NCBI GenBank assembly: GCA_934635385.1
Contig: CAKTZI010000029.1
Span: 1-45,314, forward strand
Length of the DNA: 45,314 nucleotides
Direction: 5' to 3'
Source: an uncultured Kiritimatiellota bacterium
GTDB taxonomy: Bacteria > Verrucomicrobiota > Kiritimatiellia > RFP12 > UBA1067
Part shown: piece by piece, positions 22,015-29,899 of the stretch
Numbering within the stretch: the stretch's first letter is position 1
How the letters are laid out: each line of letters opens with the position of its first letter
Position numbers and translations under genes: made by a program
Notes under the pieces: model-generated
What the model was told of the DNA's origin: nothing
The model's input: only the letters and a program-made list of their open reading frames with translations
Database searches by the model: none

Positions 22015-23670
22015 CTACTGTGCGTGGGGACTCAAGACCGGTGCGGACACGTCCCCATCGAACGTGACGTCGCCCCAGGAGGAGTCGCGCACGGGATACT
22101 TGCCGCAGCCGACGAACGCGTTGCTCTCGAAGCGGATCCGGTCGAACACCGGGTAGGCGGACGACTCCCAGCCCCGCGCGTAGCTCGGCTGGCGGAGGTA
22201 GGTCGAGAGGAAGATGATCTCGTCGCGCTTCTTGCCCTCCGCGCCCGCCTGGCAGCTGTCGAACGTGCAGTTGCGCACGACGCAGTTCGTCACGCCAACG
22301 CCCTCGCACCAGAGGTCTTCCGTCCAGCCCGTCGTGATCTTCAGCGCCTCGCTCTCGGTGTGCCAGAAGCGGCAGTTCTCGATCAGCACGTCGTTGCACT
22401 GGATGATCACGCCGCGCGCGCGGTTGCCGCCGAAGGAGCAGTTCCTCATCGCCACGCCGTCCGAGCAGTACGAGCGGTTGAAGAGGACGAAGCCGTACTT
22501 GTGCGTCCTGGGCGGCACGGGGCGGTCGAACGTGACGACCGCGCCGCGCGGATTGCCCGCGACGGGCTCCTTGCGGACGACCCGGAACTCGCCGTCCGAG
22601 CAGGGCGAGTAGTCGGCGTTTCGGATCGCGACCGCGTCCCCGACGTCGAACGCCCCCGCCCCGTTCCGCACCACCAGCGCGTCCGCCCCGCGCGCCTCCG
22701 GCGCCCAGGCCGTGACGTCGTGGACGTTGATGCCGTCGTCCGCCCCCAGCGAGAAGTCGCAGTCCTCCAGCCGCAGGTTCCCGTTGGAGCGCGCCACGTG
22801 CACGTGGTCGGCCGTGCAGGAGATGACGCGCTTCGGGTCGTCCGCCGGCGGGCGGATCGTCACGCGCCGGAACAGCGTGTCGCGCTGCTTGCCGTCGATC
22901 AGGAACGCGAAGCCGGGACAGGAGAGGACGTTCACGTCCTCGACCGCCAGGCCGACGTTCGAGAACAGGCGGAAGCAGTTGAGGTCGTAGTAGTAGTGCT
23001 GCACGCGCCACACCGTGCCGGTCGGCAGGTTCGCCGCGCCCTTGTAGACGCGCAGCACGTTGTCCGACAGCCACTCCCGGCGCGGATCCTGCCGCACCTC
23101 CGAGCCCCACGCCATGTCGATGCCGCGACCGAGACGGGTCAGCCCCGGCACGCCGACCGCCCGCGCCGCCGCGTCCCAGGCGCTCAGGTAGGCGAGGCGC
23201 ACGTCGCGGCGGGGGAAGCGCGCGTAATCGACGAATTCGAGGTCGAGATGCGTCCCGTCGGCTTCCACGACCTTCACGAGACTGCCGAGCGGATCCTTCT
23301 CCCAGTCCCAGTCGACGGACAGGTTTCGGATCGCCGTCCGCACGCACCCCGTCACGCAGAAGCTCTCGCCCTCCTTGCGGAAGAAGACGAACTTCGCGCC
23401 GCCGCCGTCGAACGTGAAGTCCTTCAGGTTCTCCAGCCGGATGGGCGCGTCGGACGTGAAGCGGTAGGTGCCGGGAGCGACCGTCAGCCGCGCGGCCCCG
23501 TTCGTGCGGCACCAGTCCAGCGCCCGGTTCAGCGCGGGCACGTTGTCCGCCGCCTCGCGGGACATCCCGAACGCGGCGGCATCGACCGCCGCCCCCGTCG
23601 GCTGCCGCACCTCCGCCGCCACGGCGCACAGGCCCGACAGCACGCCACTCACAATCAACAGCTTCCTCAT
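22015..23670 (-). CDS. secreted right-handed beta-helix glycosidase, GH110-like (alpha-1,3-galactosidase type)
   Basis: The start at 23670 has AAAGGAG 7 nt upstream and a signal peptide (MRKLLIVSGVLSGLCAVAAE). The 551-residue product shows DNVPALNRALDWCRTNGAARLTV, typical of GH110/pectate-lyase-like helices. It also shows LGADDGINVHDVTAW (Asp311-Asp312), a block I associate with GH110, and repeated helix rungs such as VAMRNCSFGGNRARGVIIQC and DVLIENCRFWHTESEALKI. GH110 enzymes remove alpha-1,3-galactose, for example from blood-group B structures; the specificity here is inferred. The first 30 codons and the 5' UTR are shared with the GH92-GH78 gene. It follows ATPase copy 2 by 54 bp. Confidence 0.72.
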   Translation of the reverse strand: MRKLLIVSGVLSGLCAVAAEVRQPTGAAVDAAAFGMSREAADNVPALNRALDWCRTNGAARLTVAPGTYRFTSDAPIRLENLKDFTFDGGGAKFVFFRKEGESFCVTGCVRTAIRNLSVDWDWEKDPLGSLVKVVEADGTHLDLEFVDYARFPRRDVRLAYLSAWDAAARAVGVPGLTRLGRGIDMAWGSEVRQDPRREWLSDNVLRVYKGAANLPTGTVWRVQHYYYDLNCFRLFSNVGLAVEDVNVLSCPGFAFLIDGKQRDTLFRRVTIRPPADDPKRVISCTADHVHVARSNGNLRLEDCDFSLGADDGINVHDVTAWAPEARGADALVVRNGAGAFDVGDAVAIRNADYSPCSDGEFRVVRKEPVAGNPRGAVVTFDRPVPPRTHKYGFVLFNRSYCSDGVAMRNCSFGGNRARGVIIQCNDVLIENCRFWHTESEALKITTGWTEDLWCEGVGVTNCVVRNCTFDSCQAGAEGKKRDEIIFLSTYLRQPSYARGWESSAYPVFDRIRFESNAFVGCGKYPVRDSSWGDVTFDGDVSAPVLSPHAQ

Positions 23671-23714
23671 GTGCTTCTCCTTTTTCAGTACACAATCATT
23701 GGCTTCAATCAATT
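23582..23714 (-). repeat. secretion-leader cassette, copy 2
   Basis: See 12642-12772. Both the coding part (signal peptide plus RQPTGAAVD) and the untranslated part (...TACTGAAAA(A)GGAGAA(A/G)CACATG) are conserved. Confidence 0.7.
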
Positions 23715-23724
23715 TTGCCGACTT

Positions 23725-25287
23725 TCACGCGACTGTCTCCACGGCCGAATCGACAATGGTGCGCTTCTCCTTCGAGAACGCGAGGCCGATCAGCGTCAGC
23801 GTCTTGCCGTTGCCCGCGAACCGGTCGGCGTAGCGGCTCTCCTTGATCTGCGCGATCGCGGCGGCGGCCGACTTGTCCAGCTTGAACTCGATCACGTAGC
23901 AGTGCTCCGGCGTCTCCGCCGTCATGTCGATCCGCCCCTCGTTCGTCTTCACCTCCGCCTCCACGGCGACGCCGATGGACTTCAGGATCACGTACACGAT
24001 CGCCTGCCACATCTGCTCGTTCTGCCGGTCCGTGAGGTCGTAGGGGATGTTCGCGAAGAAGCCCCTGAGGATCTTGACGAACTGCGGCACGTCGCGCGCA
24101 TAGAGAGCCTTCGCCGCGTTGGCCTGCGCCGCCCGCGAGAAGTCCTCGTCCTGCGCCGTGTAGGCCGGCACGACCTGCGTGACGAAGGAGTCCTCCACCT
24201 CCGCGTTCGGGAAGTCGAGCGTGTAGAGCCGTCGCCGCCCAAAGACGTGCAGCTCCTTAATCGTCAGGTAGCCCGTCTGGAAAAGGAGCGTCGTCAGGTC
24301 GGCCTTGTCCGGCTCATAGGTCCCCAGGACCGATTCGTCCACGTCCACCTTCGCGAAGTTCAGCGGCCGGCACTTCAGCGCGTCCATCAGAAACGTCGTC
24401 ATCGCCGTCGTCGACCAGTAGTTGCGAAGCTCCGTCGACTCCAGGCAGCAGCCAAGCGAGACCGGGTTGATCACCTGCTCGGCCTTCGGGTGGAACAGGT
24501 AGCCGTCGTACCAGCGCTTGATCTCGTCGAGCCCTTGCGCGTCCGTGAGGCCGTTCGCCTCGGCGAAGCGGTGCAGAAGCCCCGGCAGGCTCTTCGCCAC
24601 CTCCTCGGGCGTGTAGCCGAAGAGCGTCGCCTGCCCCAGTTCCATCGTCCGGTCCTTGAGGTTGTTGAGGTCGGAGAAGATGGAGACCTTCGAGAACTTG
24701 CTGATGCCCGTAATGAAGGTGAAGCGCTGCTTCCCCTCCAGCGTCTTGACGACGGAGTAGAACGACTTGAGCGCGTTGCGGAACGGGATCACGTCCGGCG
24801 TGTTGAGCTTCTTCAGGAGCGGCTTGTCGTACTCGTCGATCAGGAGCACCATCTGCCCGTCGGGCGCCTTCGCCGCGAGGTCGTCGATCAGGTTCATGAA
24901 GGTGATCGGCGCCGATTCGCCCTGCCGCAGCGCAACGCCATTGCGATCCGCCTCACGGGCGAGAATGCCCGTGAAAAGGCCATCCAGCTCCTCCGCGCGG
25001 TCGGGCTGGACGCTTCCGAGGTCGAGCCGCAGGACGGGCCACGTCTTCGACCAGTCCCACAGCGGCTCGATGAAAAGCCCCCGGAAGAGGTCGCGCCGCC
25101 CCTCGAAGAGGGCCTGCAGGACGGACACCGTGAGCGACTTGCCGAACCGGCGCGGACGCGCGATGAAGAATTGCTTGCCGATCGACAGGTTGACGAGCGG
25201 CCAGAGCCGGTCGGTCTTGTCGATGTACGTGAACCCGTTCCTGACGAGTTCGGAGAACGTGTAGATGTCTGTCGCAAGCTTTTCCAT
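23725..25287 (-). CDS. PF09820-type AAA-ATPase with C-terminal PD-(D/E)xK nuclease domain, copy 2
   Basis: This 520-residue paralogue of the gene at 20232-21842 starts MEKLATDIYTFSELV, with the P-loop-like ARPRRFGKS at 43-51. Walker B is MVLLIDEYDKP and the signature is FITGISKFSKVSIFSDLNNL. The nuclease motif RIDMTAE...YVIEFKLD has EFK at 467-469. It is continuous with KSAAAAIAQIKESRY, without the insertion seen in copy 1, so this copy looks intact. It has its own leaderless promoter but lies in line with the FGE-like and GH2 genes. The function is unknown. The two copies clearly diverged long ago, although their promoters remain almost identical. Confidence 0.87.
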   Translation of the reverse strand: MEKLATDIYTFSELVRNGFTYIDKTDRLWPLVNLSIGKQFFIARPRRFGKSLTVSVLQALFEGRRDLFRGLFIEPLWDWSKTWPVLRLDLGSVQPDRAEELDGLFTGILAREADRNGVALRQGESAPITFMNLIDDLAAKAPDGQMVLLIDEYDKPLLKKLNTPDVIPFRNALKSFYSVVKTLEGKQRFTFITGISKFSKVSIFSDLNNLKDRTMELGQATLFGYTPEEVAKSLPGLLHRFAEANGLTDAQGLDEIKRWYDGYLFHPKAEQVINPVSLGCCLESTELRNYWSTTAMTTFLMDALKCRPLNFAKVDVDESVLGTYEPDKADLTTLLFQTGYLTIKELHVFGRRRLYTLDFPNAEVEDSFVTQVVPAYTAQDEDFSRAAQANAAKALYARDVPQFVKILRGFFANIPYDLTDRQNEQMWQAIVYVILKSIGVAVEAEVKTNEGRIDMTAETPEHCYVIEFKLDKSAAAAIAQIKESRYADRFAGNGKTLTLIGLAFSKEKRTIVDSAVETVA

Positions 25288-25294
25288 GCCGCAG

Positions 25295-25324
25295 ATTATA
25301 CCATACCCGGCCTCGCCGCCGCAA
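25295..25324 (-). promoter_or_regulatory. leaderless promoter of ATPase copy 2
   Basis: The layout matches copy 1: TTGCGG, 18 bp, TATGGTATAAT, 7 nt, ATG. The flanking GC-rich sequence (CGGCGAGGCCGGG) is also the same. Confidence 0.65.
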
Positions 25325-25416
25325 ACGCCGCGCGGCGGGACGGTTCCGTCCGTGCTTCTACAGGGCTCCGCCCCTGTCGTCATCGACCGACGGGGGCGGA
25401 CACACAGCTGACGGCA

Positions 25417-26775
25417 TTACTTCGTCAGCTCAAGGACGAGGCGGAAGCCGTTATTACTGTACCGCGCAGAGGGATCCGCTTTGTCGCGAGCCGCCGCGCG
25501 CATCATTTTGGGCGGTTTCGTCGAGCAGAACGCGCTCCGCAGGACACGCTCGGAGCCTGCCGTGCCGGACAGCGTGTTGGCGGGGTTGGACGTGTCTACG
25601 TTCACGGCGCCGCCATGCTTCGTGATGTCATCCTCATACCAGTCCAGGCACCACTCGGCCACGTTGCCGTGCATGTCGTAGAGACCCCAGGCATTCGGCA
25701 CGTAGGAACCGACAATCGCCGTGGCGTTCTCCGGTCCGACAGAACCGGAAGGCCAACCGTAACTCACGCTCCCGTCCGCGTTAATCGTCTGCACGCTGCC
25801 CCCGTTGAAGTGATTCCGGCCCAGGCGATTCAGGTTCGCGTCCGAGCCGTTCGCTTCGCGAATCCGCGAGCCGTCGTTCCAGACGCCGGAGCCCAGCCCG
25901 GCGCGGCAGGCGAACTCCCACTGCGCCTCGGACGGGAGGTCGAAGGCGAGGCCCGTCTTCTTCCGCAGGAGACCGAGGAAGGAGCCGGGGTTCGGATCCT
26001 TCGGCCAGTCATAGGACGTATCCGCCGTCGTGCCGTTCGCCGCGTTGCGGATCTCGTTGTAGCTGACGGTCTCGACGGGGCGCATTCCGCCTTCGACCCT
26101 GTACACGGACGGCGTGGGGCGCTCCGTCTGCACGTATGACCACTGCGTCTGGGTGACTGGGAAGACGCCGATGTAGTAGTGGTTCGCGAGCGTGACGTCG
26201 TGCGCCCCCTCGCTTGCCGCGTCGCGTCCGGTCTCCGTCGGATCGCTGCCCATCGTCCAGGTCACGCCGCCGGCCGCGACCTTGCGCAGGACGAGCCGCG
26301 ACGTGCGGTAGTCCGGGTTGGCGAGGAGGCCGCCGGGCAGGAACTCGACCGACGGATAGTAGTTGGTGGCGGCATTCGCCGCGAGGTTCACGACGAGGTA
26401 GTCCGGCGGGTTGTCGGCCGACCAGGCGGTGACGACCGCGCGCGCGCCGCCCTCGGCGATCTTGTGGTCCGGCCAGGAGCGGTCGGGACGCCACAGGATC
26501 TGGTGGTCGCCCGGCTGCACGAGCCGCCAGACGTCGCCCCGCAGGTTCTGGATGTTCTCGCCGCCGATGGACGCCCACGTGCCGTCGGTCGCGTTCGTCT
26601 GGATGTCGAGCGTGATCACCGCCGGGGCGTCCTTGAGCGTGTAGGCGATCGTGGCGAGGCGGCTCGTGTCACCCTGCGACAGGGTCACGCCGGACACCTC
26701 GGGGACTGCATCCGCGCAGGCGGACAGGGCCGCGCCCGTCGCGGCGGCCAACGTCATCAGGCTTCTCGTTTTCAT
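25417..26775 (-). CDS. secreted FGE/SUMF1-like domain protein, probably non-catalytic
   Basis: The start at 26775 follows AGGAAG by a few bases; an ATG 12 nt earlier is possible. The 452-residue protein has a signal peptide (MKTRSLMTLAAATGAALSAC), an Ig-like N-terminal part (about 25-150; ITLDIQTNATDGTW) and an FGE-sulfatase domain. That domain shows FLPGG, WTMGSDPTETGRDAASEGAHDV, YYIGVFPVTQTQW, FDLPSEAQWEFACRAG and NAWGLYDMHGNVAEWCLDWY. Formylglycine-generating enzymes need two Cys in SxxCxxxxC; here RSAFCSTKPP keeps the first (Cys417) and has Pro422 at the second. No sulfatase is encoded nearby. A binding or structural role is more likely than sulfatase activation. Confidence 0.8.
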   Translation of the reverse strand: MKTRSLMTLAAATGAALSACADAVPEVSGVTLSQGDTSRLATIAYTLKDAPAVITLDIQTNATDGTWASIGGENIQNLRGDVWRLVQPGDHQILWRPDRSWPDHKIAEGGARAVVTAWSADNPPDYLVVNLAANAATNYYPSVEFLPGGLLANPDYRTSRLVLRKVAAGGVTWTMGSDPTETGRDAASEGAHDVTLANHYYIGVFPVTQTQWSYVQTERPTPSVYRVEGGMRPVETVSYNEIRNAANGTTADTSYDWPKDPNPGSFLGLLRKKTGLAFDLPSEAQWEFACRAGLGSGVWNDGSRIREANGSDANLNRLGRNHFNGGSVQTINADGSVSYGWPSGSVGPENATAIVGSYVPNAWGLYDMHGNVAEWCLDWYEDDITKHGGAVNVDTSNPANTLSGTAGSERVLRSAFCSTKPPKMMRAAARDKADPSARYSNNGFRLVLELTK

Positions 26776-26835
26776 GGTCTTCCTCATTTCGTTTTTGCTT
26801 TTTTTGGTTTTCGTGTTTGCGTGTCCCTCGGCAAC

Positions 26836-27204
26836 CTACCTCAGGATCATCAGAAAGGCGCTGAGCTTCGTCGCGTCAAGGGCGACGCCCGCAGACTCGT
26901 CCCGGGTGCGGTAACGCGCCTCCAGGGCGCAGGGCGAGCCGACCGCCGCCGGCGACCCCGTGACGAGCGCCGCGCCCGCCGAGGCGACGGTGTGCGAACC
27001 GGCGATGGCGTTGGCGGCCGGATCGCCGCTCTTGATGCAGGAGGGCGCGTCCGCCGCGCCCGCCGCCAGCGCGGCGGAGGCCAGCGCGGCAGCACAGGAT
27101 GCGAGGCGACAACTGCGTGCGCCGCCCCGGATTTCGCGGTTTCTCCGTGTCTCCGTGACGCCGTGTGAGGTCTTCCCTCTTTCAACTGTCGAATTCAGGT
27201 TCAT
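26836..27204 (-). CDS. small secreted protein with hydrophobic-Arg C-terminal tail
   Basis: From the ATG at 27204 (AAAGGA about 12 nt upstream) the product is 122 residues. The first about 30 residues include a stretch (TSHGVTETRR) translated from the CACGGAG repeat. A signal-peptide-like segment follows (RLASCAAALASAALAAGAAD), then a polar region (LEARYRTRDESAGVALDATK) and the tail LSAFLMILR. The tail resembles the ends of the LamG protein (LGFAVIVR) and the 1279-residue protein (LGLAIIIR). It looks like a signal peptide joined to a C-terminal sorting or anchoring tail with almost nothing between, so it may be the shell of a larger protein. I recognise no family. Confidence 0.5.
   Translation of the reverse strand: MNLNSTVERGKTSHGVTETRRNREIRGGARSCRLASCAAALASAALAAGAADAPSCIKSGDPAANAIAGSHTVASAGAALVTGSPAAVGSPCALEARYRTRDESAGVALDATKLSAFLMILR
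27139..27169 (+). repeat. CTCCGTG interspersed repeat inside the small protein gene
   Basis: TTTCTCCGTGTCTCCGTGACGCCGTGTGAG. This copy lies just after the start codon of the small gene and is translated on the minus strand as SHGVTETRR. Confidence 0.6.
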
Positions 27205-27294
27205 TTGTCGTTTGTTCCTTTCTTTTCGTTGCGGTAATCGCAAAACATTTTCGTTTCTGTTGTCTTGGGTGTGTGCCAGATTCGGAAATCGCGC

Positions 27295-29019
27295 TTATTT
27301 GACGGTCCCCTGCCCACCTCGCGCCGTCCACGCGCGGCGGAAGAACTGGCTGACGGTCGCGACCGACATCTTCGGGCGGCGCAACTGATCGAAACACCCC
27401 GCGATCGACCCGCCGAACATCGCCGAGCAGTTTTTGTCGCAGTGCCGCTCGCGCGTACGCCCATCGTTCATCTGCCAGATCGCGAACCCCGAGCAGTCCG
27501 TGTTCGCCCACAGGCACTCCAGGATGTCCCGCAAATACTCCTCCTGGTACTCCTCGGTGTTGATCGAGGCGTTCGGGTCGTGCATCCCATACAGGCCGCC
27601 GCACCCTGATTCGGACACCATGATCGGCTTGTCCGGGTAGAGCCGGCGGAAGCGCGCGATTGCGCTCGTGAAGCGCGCCTCGACCTTTTCCTTCAGCTGC
27701 GCGGGCGTCCCCGGCTTCGCGGGAATCGTCCCCGGATAGGCGTTGAACGCGACAAGATCGACGCCCGCACAGGAGATGTCCGAATCGACCATGTTGCACG
27801 CGAAGGTGACGAGACGCCCCGAATCCTCCGCCTTGACCGTCGCGATGAGCCGATCCACCAGCGCCTTGCCGGCCGCCGTCTGGCTGGCGCACTCGTTGAG
27901 GAAGCCGTAGACGATGACGCTCGGATGGTTGAAGCTCGCGCGCACCATCTCCCGCGTCTGGCAGACCTGCATCTCGCAGAATTCGGCGTCCTCCGTTTCG
28001 CACGGCGGGAAGTTCTTGCCGAAGCTGACGTGCCCGTTGCCCCAGCCGAGCGACTCCTCCCAGACGAGGACGCCCAGCTCGTCGCAGAGGTCGAGGAAGC
28101 GTTCGCACTGCTGGTAGTGCGCGCCACGGATGAAGTTGCCGCCGACGGCCTTCAGGTTCTGGAGGTCGCGCAGCATCGTCGTCTCGCCCGTCGCGGAGCC
28201 TTCGAGGACGGACGACTCGTGGCGGTTGAAGCCCTTCAGGAACAGCTCCTGTCCGTTGAGGTACATCCTGCCGGCCTTCGCCTCGACCTGGCGGATGCCG
28301 AAGCGCACGCCCTCGGGCTGCGTCCCGTCGCCCGCGCACCGGACGGCGAGCGTGTGCAGGTTCGGCGCGTCGGGCGACCAGGTGCGGAAGCCCGGCACGC
28401 GCACGGTCGCGCGGCCGTCCTTCCACTCGACCGCGACGGCCTTCCCGTCCACCGTGACGGCGCCGGCCGGCACACCGCCCTCGACCGCGACCTCGACCGT
28501 CCCCGTGCGCCAGTCGCGCGTGCGGACGAAGACCTTCGGCGCGCGCTCGACGAGCCGGACGCCGTGGTAGAACCCGCCGTAGAAGTAGAAGTCGTAGTAC
28601 GGGCGCGCGAGCTTCACGCGCGGCCATTCGAGGATGTTGTCCACCGCCGCCGCGATCTCGTGCGTCCCCGCCGCGAGCGGGCCGACGGGAATCTCCAGCC
28701 GCGCGTAGGGGTAGGCGTGGACGCCCAGGTCGACGCCGTCGAGCGCGAACGCCGCGCGCACGCCCATGCCGTCCACGGTCAGCACGGCGTCCCTCATCGG
28801 CGCGTCGAGCGTGAACGTGCGGCGGTAGAGGCCCGTGCCGCGCTTCAGGTAGTAGCGCGGCAGGACGTCCCAGCACCCCGGCACGGCCATCACGTCGTCC
28901 GCCGCGAACGCCGCGAGGGACGTCTCCTCCAGCGGCTGGCCCTCTGCGAACCGGAACGTCCACGGGCCGTTCAGGTTGACGGCCAGGGCCGCGACCAGTG
29001 CAAATGTCGTCAGTGTCAT
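27295..29019 (-). CDS. GH2 family glycosidase (beta-glucuronidase/beta-galactosidase type)
   Basis: The start at 29019 has AAGAAGAA upstream and gives 574 residues with a short hydrophobic N-terminus (MTLTTFALVAALAV). The GH2 architecture is complete: jelly-roll sugar-binding domain (about 15-170; GCWDVLP, GTGLYRRTF, YGGFYHGV), Ig-like domain (about 175-265) and TIM barrel. The barrel shows KGFNRHESS, the acid/base FLNE at Glu376 and the nucleophile VSESG at Glu470. The retaining family hydrolyses beta-glucuronides, beta-galactosides or beta-mannosides; specificity cannot be read. The typical GH2 C-terminal extensions are absent, as in short beta-glucuronidases. It leads the minus-strand set with the small tail protein and the FGE-like gene. 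Confidence 0.9.
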   Translation of the reverse strand: MTLTTFALVAALAVNLNGPWTFRFAEGQPLEETSLAAFAADDVMAVPGCWDVLPRYYLKRGTGLYRRTFTLDAPMRDAVLTVDGMGVRAAFALDGVDLGVHAYPYARLEIPVGPLAAGTHEIAAAVDNILEWPRVKLARPYYDFYFYGGFYHGVRLVERAPKVFVRTRDWRTGTVEVAVEGGVPAGAVTVDGKAVAVEWKDGRATVRVPGFRTWSPDAPNLHTLAVRCAGDGTQPEGVRFGIRQVEAKAGRMYLNGQELFLKGFNRHESSVLEGSATGETTMLRDLQNLKAVGGNFIRGAHYQQCERFLDLCDELGVLVWEESLGWGNGHVSFGKNFPPCETEDAEFCEMQVCQTREMVRASFNHPSVIVYGFLNECASQTAAGKALVDRLIATVKAEDSGRLVTFACNMVDSDISCAGVDLVAFNAYPGTIPAKPGTPAQLKEKVEARFTSAIARFRRLYPDKPIMVSESGCGGLYGMHDPNASINTEEYQEEYLRDILECLWANTDCSGFAIWQMNDGRTRERHCDKNCSAMFGGSIAGCFDQLRRPKMSVATVSQFFRRAWTARGGQGTVK

Positions 29020-29069
29020 TTCTTCTTGTCCTTTCTCGTTGTTCGCATCGCAACACTCCAAGCCTTCAA

Positions 29070-29832
29070 GGCTTCAGCATGAAAAGCGCCTCCTCTTACT
29101 TATGCGACAGCGCCTTTCATCTTGTCGCTTGCCGACGTGCGGCGCGTTTCGGGGCAACGGTGCTCGCGCCTCCGGGCGGGCGGCTTGGGCGTCCTGGCGG
29201 CCGTGCGGCGACCGCAAGGTCAGCCGCAGGCCGCAGTCCTGCCCAACCCGCCTCGTCCGGCAGGCGGTCCGCCCCGCTGCGGCCCCGAAGCGCGCCGCGT
29301 TGGCGACTTCTGGTCGAGTTCGTCGCGTCGGCCCTTCGGCCTTGCGGGCCGTCCTCGGCCTCGCTGCCGTTCGCCGGGCGTCCGCTCCCGCCGCCCGCAT
29401 CCGCGAATCCCCGTGCGGGGCTTCGTCGCCGCGGAGCCGGCTTCTCGCCCCGCGCGCCCTTCGCGGCGCGTGCGCCGCACCGCGTCCGCCCGTCTCTCTC
29501 CGCTCGGCGCTCGGCCGTCCCGCCCGCTCCTCACGCAACTTCCCTCTCCGATCGCCAGACTCTTCCTTGCCTTCTGACAGTCGCAGATGCTCGTGGAGCG
29601 GCGGCGCAAGCCGCCCGTGGCCCGGAGGAGCCGACAGTCGCACGGGAGGAGCGCAGGGATCGCCTGTCGCCCCGGCGGTCTCGCTTGATGAAACGCATTC
29701 CGCCGAGGGGAATGCCTCGTCACGCTCGATTGGCTGACGTGTGGCGACAGGTGCGACTCCCGGAGCGACGGTTCGCGCGAGCTGTCGGGCCGACGGGCCA
29801 GAATATAGAATCGTCTTTTTCATGCTGAAGCC
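29070..29832. mobile_element. 763-bp element bounded by perfect 16-bp inverted repeats
   Basis: GGCTTCAGCATGAAAA at 29070-29085 recurs inverted at 29817-29832. The interior is very GC-rich and open on both strands for about 250 codons; each frame starts QGFSMK at one end and closes FSC at the other because of the inverted repeat. Neither product has a recognisable domain, and both are Arg/Pro/Ala-rich, so I regard the interior as non-coding or highly degraded. There is no clear target-site duplication. It lies in the 880-bp gap between the GH5/GH39-like and GH2 genes and next to a CTCCGTG repeat. It could be a MITE-like element or a structured RNA locus. Confidence 0.5.
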
Positions 29833-29844
29833 CTGCCTCAATCT

Positions 29845-29866
29845 TTTCTCCGTGCCTCCGTGTGAG
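29845..29866 (+). repeat. CTCCGTG interspersed repeat
   Basis: TTTTCTCCGTGCCTCCGTGT lies directly downstream of the GH5/GH39-like gene and 13 bp outside the inverted-repeat element. Confidence 0.6.
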
Positions 29867-29899
29867 CCATTCGATTCTCAGCTGCCTTTTTCAGGGCGG

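Noticed and set aside
25340..25400. GC-rich inverted repeats after the FGE-like gene as a Rho-independent terminator
   Set aside because: Short stems (ACAGGG/CCCTGT, GGACGG/CCGTCC) are present but no T-run follows. They are too weak to call.
21820..26139. Plus-strand frame of 1439 codons across two ATPases and the GH110-like gene
   Set aside because: It is the antisense shadow of three well-supported genes, is rich in Arg/Val/Asp/His, and shows no motif.
29074..29841. 255-codon minus-strand and about 250-codon plus-strand frames inside the TIR element
   Set aside because: Both are equally open because of GC content, mirror each other at the ends, and show no fold or family. I describe the element instead of calling a gene.
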